From Tachypleus tridentatus (Eukaryota; Arthropoda; Merostomata; Xiphosura; Limulidae), in NCBI RefSeq assembly GCF_004210375.1, contig NC_134830.1:50163094-50227093 (forward strand): a stretch of 64,000 nt of DNA, given 5' to 3'. Each line of letters starts with the position of its first letter. The stretch's first letter is position 1. This document shows positions 63,001-64,000 of this stretch, piece by piece. The notes under the pieces were generated by a model. That model saw only the letters and a program-made list of their open reading frames with translations, was not told the DNA's origin and searched no databases. Position numbers and translations under genes: made by a program.

Positions 63001-64000
63001 CAGGTGTATGTATGGTAATCCATAACAAATACACACGGATGCATATGATAATCAGTTAATTCTTTAGCACTTTGTTAGAAAGTATGATTCAAAATCCTAG
63101 GTTTGAACACATACAAAAAATTATTCCAAACACATACCTTTGCTTCTTTCCTCATCAGCTTTAGCCTTAAGAATGTTGCATTTCATCTGATCTGGAGGGA
63201 TAGGTCGAGCACCACCACTGCTAGGCCACATCTGGTTATTTTTTAGAATGCTCCCATCTTTAGTAACAGAGCTAGCAGCACTTGAACTGCTGGCATTAGA
63301 CACAGATCGCTTGGACTGAGGAGAACTTGTGGAATCTAAACCTTTCATCTTGGCTGCTAAAATCTCGGATTCTGTCACAATCGAACAAAGAAATATTTTA
63401 ATTACAACAAATTAATTATTTTAAAAACATTTTAAAGTACAATGCCATTATTTGACAGGGTAATCCAAACTCTAATGTTCTTTACTTACTGATTTAAGAA
63501 ACTGTATTCATAAATAAGTCATTCTCTATTTGTCTATGACCCCAATGAGTATCAAACACAAACTTTATTTCAAATTTTTGTTAAATATGTAAAATAAATT
63601 GAAACTAGAAACATTCCATAGCAGTTACAGTGCAACTATACGTAGCAATAAATGGATGTATGTGTACTAGGAGACTAAGTAGCATCCAGTGCCATGCATC
63701 ATTAGCCTGACAGTTTAATTTTCACAAGAATATCAAACCTCCTGGTCTACACAGAATGTTAAAACACTTTGCACCTGAGGCAGATTGTATAGTTTCAATT
63801 GTTAAAATTATAATAACAAACCTAACTGTGTTTGTATTGTCTACAAACCTGACATCGTTGCTATGGTTATATCTTCATTCTTCCCAGAAACAGGAGATAC
63901 TGCATACTCATTTTTTGTATCTCCTTTTACTTCAGTACCCTTCTCCTTAGATAAGGATTTGATAAGTGTGTCCAGCCTCTCCTCTGGAGAACTGTCCACT
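50897..64000 (-). CDS. 3' part of a gene for a Ser/Thr-rich protein, unrecognised
   Basis: Six exons on the minus strand (63849-64000, 63138-63371, 61835-61931, 61107-61169, 52940-53405, 50897-51097) plus a candidate 30-nt exon (60276-60305) join in phase 1, 1, 2, 2, 2, 0 to a TGA. The protein part is about 410 residues, hydrophilic and mostly disordered-looking: Ser/Thr-rich runs ('SNASSSSAASS', 'SCPSSPASSSVSPS', 'TATTTTRS'), acidic patches ('GGSDSEEDG') and a short ordered-looking block ('RPIPPDQMKCNILKAKADEE'). There is no membrane segment or known domain. It could be a cytoskeletal, scaffold or nuclear regulatory protein; I assign no function. It converges on the PTHR gene. Confidence 0.72.
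52940..53405 (-). CDS. Ser-rich gene, large internal exon
   Basis: Acceptor 'tgtatgattcaag', donor GTAAGT, phase 2 to phase 0, 155 codons. Pro/Ser/Thr-rich ('SVPPPSQDQTLSTATTTT', 'GSCPSSPASSSVSPSYITN'), then 'IPKVVISTLEDSEIPQQLHE' and 'GSDSEEDGIQTKVLT'. The frame remains open for another ~34 codons past the donor, so an unspliced form would stop at 52838. The acceptor lacks a strong pyrimidine tract and is the least certain border. Confidence 0.8.
53420..54730. other. Intron stretch of the Ser-rich gene
   Basis: AT-rich; nothing recognised. The same holds for 51098-52939. Confidence 0.5.
54925..56930 (+). mobile_element. hAT transposon, complete ends
   Basis: The terminal inverted repeats CAGGGGTGGCCAAGC (left) and the inverse of CAGGGGTGGCCAAAC (right) are typical hAT ends. 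The 8-bp flanks gttgaaag and atttacag both derive from 'gtttacag' in the host repeat unit, giving a decayed 8-bp target duplication. Total length is 2.0 kb. Confidence 0.88.
55978..56394 (+). pseudogene. hAT transposase C-terminal part
   Basis: 138 open codons with the hAT dimerisation region: 'QLISIFSTTYCCESLYSVTK', 'FVKSKYRAILTHQHLMELFR'. It resembles the hAT-derived GTF2IRD2/ZBED-like proteins. Upstream traces (55160-55960, 'QQGLQRNCAGESVSKQA'-like) are interrupted by stops, so no full enzyme is encoded. Confidence 0.78.
57166..59190. other. Intron stretch of the Ser-rich gene
   Basis: AT-rich; open frames at 58032-58262 and 58484-58711 have no domain. A GT/AG-like 30-nt block at 58941-58970 (minus) contains an in-frame stop in the phase required, so it is not an exon. 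Confidence 0.5.
59192..60019 (+). mobile_element. Tc1 deletion derivative with both TIRs
   Basis: Ends 'cactgctgaccaaaatctta' and its inverse ('taaaattttggccagcagtg') are flanked by TA. The terminal inverted repeats are about 200 bp long. Inside, the transposase start ('GKNMAK') is joined directly to its C-terminal part ('DFFMVNNVIHLDHPVC', 'NPTENVWGWMAREVY'), so about 250 codons are missing. The element matches the Tc1 copy at 13969-14969. Confidence 0.92.
59469..59690 (+). pseudogene. Internally deleted Tc1 transposase
   Basis: A short frame fuses the first residues of the transposase to its last third. The catalytic glutamate of the 'NP-EN-W' block is kept, but the two aspartates are deleted. 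It cannot be catalytic. Confidence 0.85.
60276..60305 (-). CDS. Candidate 30-nt micro-exon of the Ser-rich gene
   Basis: Acceptor 'caactgttgtag', donor GTATTT, phase 2 in and 2 out, adding 'NTSAEDFGQ'. It fits between the exons at 61107 and 53405 without breaking the frame. Skipping it also keeps the frame, so it could be a cassette. Confidence 0.4.
61107..61169 (-). CDS. Ser-rich gene, 63-nt exon
   Basis: Acceptor 'aacattttcag', donor GTATGT, phase 2 to phase 2. Encodes 'DSRCNGKLKNSDLVTEDIQK', polar, no domain. Confidence 0.72.
61835..61931 (-). CDS. Ser-rich gene, 97-nt exon
   Basis: Acceptor 'ttgtttttcag', donor GTGAGT, phase 1 to phase 2. Encodes 'EMSDKDENLYSSLNKETVL' and 'TTKDSKTIVLLN'. 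Confidence 0.78.
62080..62275. repeat. Minisatellite, about 51-bp period, four copies
   Basis: Units of 'tagtcactacatcttaccag' and 'cttgtaatctacacactctt' plus 'taactgtta' in an intron of the minus-strand gene. Confidence 0.9.
62526..63045. repeat. Two-stage minisatellite: 34-bp then 33-bp units
   Basis: 62526-62745 holds about seven units of 'gtgcgtatggtgttctgtta' plus 'gaaatcacacaggc' (34 bp). 62746-63045 holds about nine units of 'gtacatatgataatccatta' plus 'taagcacacaggt' (33 bp). Both share the 'acacaggygt' core. The 33-bp part is open in several frames ('MDYHMYTCVLI' on the minus strand) purely because 33 is divisible by three. Confidence 0.94.
63138..63371 (-). CDS. Ser-rich gene, 234-nt exon
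   Basis: Acceptor 'ttcgattgtgacag', donor GTATGT, phase 1 to phase 1. It encodes 'ESEILAAKMKGLDSTSSP', a Ser/Ala run and 'ARPIPPDQMKCNILKAKADE'. The last block is the most structured-looking part of the protein. Confidence 0.88.
63849..64000 (-). CDS. Ser-rich gene, exon cut by the window edge
   Basis: Open from the window edge to donor GTTTGT, phase 1 out. Encodes 'SSPEERLDTLIKSLSKEKGT' and 'EYAVSPVSGKNEDITIATM'. The 5' part of the gene lies beyond 64000. Confidence 0.78.

Noticed and set aside
62658..63059. Tyr/Cys/His-rich 11-residue repeat protein
   Set aside because: The period of 33 bp leaves several frames open at once on both strands, typical of a minisatellite and not of a gene.
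1..64000. CRISPR arrays, operons, bacterial promoters or an organellar segment
   Set aside because: Spliceosomal introns, SINEs and animal transposons show nuclear eukaryotic DNA; the direct repeats are minisatellites without unique equal-length spacers.

Overview
This is an animal (metazoan) nuclear genome window: AT-rich, intron-rich and repeat-dense, with no bacterial or organellar features. Two tRNA-derived SINE families recur throughout. From memory their consensus resembles SINEs of horseshoe crabs (Xiphosura), so a chelicerate such as Limulus or Tachypleus is my best guess; this is an inference, not a database result.

Two protein genes are supported. (1) On the + strand, about 17.8-45.8 kb, lies a nearly complete class B1 (secretin-family) GPCR most like vertebrate parathyroid hormone receptors. 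I assembled 13 coding exons with GT/AG borders and matching phases; they sum to 1632 nt (543 aa plus stop). All six ectodomain cysteines, two N-glycosylation sites, seven membrane segments and the characteristic 42-nt TM7 exon are present. A possible first exon (ATG plus strong donor) sits at 5622-5642; a signal-peptide exon was not found. (2) On the - strand, from beyond the right edge to 50897, lies the 3' part of a gene for a Ser/Thr-rich, low-complexity protein I do not recognise. It has six phase-consistent exons plus one candidate micro-exon. The two genes converge tail to tail, with 45.8-50.9 kb between their stop codons.

The rest is introns and mobile DNA: about 20 copies or fragments of a long tRNA-Thr-like SINE (SINE-A), about ten copies of a shorter SINE (SINE-B) sharing its 3' tail, two Tc1 derivatives plus a Tc1 end fused to a broken pogo/Tigger element, an internally deleted mariner, a hAT element in a minisatellite, a piggyBac-type MITE, non-LTR retrotransposon fragments, a large fold-back repeat, and a long-TIR element carrying a decayed intron-containing ORF of a family known mainly as anonymous repetitive proteins.

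The most unusual signal is in the receptor gene. Three splice junctions have been tandemly copied into the adjacent introns: the donor of ectodomain exon 3 about 30 times in a 30-bp array that keeps GTAAGA in most units, the donor of the TM1 exon (56-bp period), and the acceptor of the TM3-TM4 exon (a decayed second copy).
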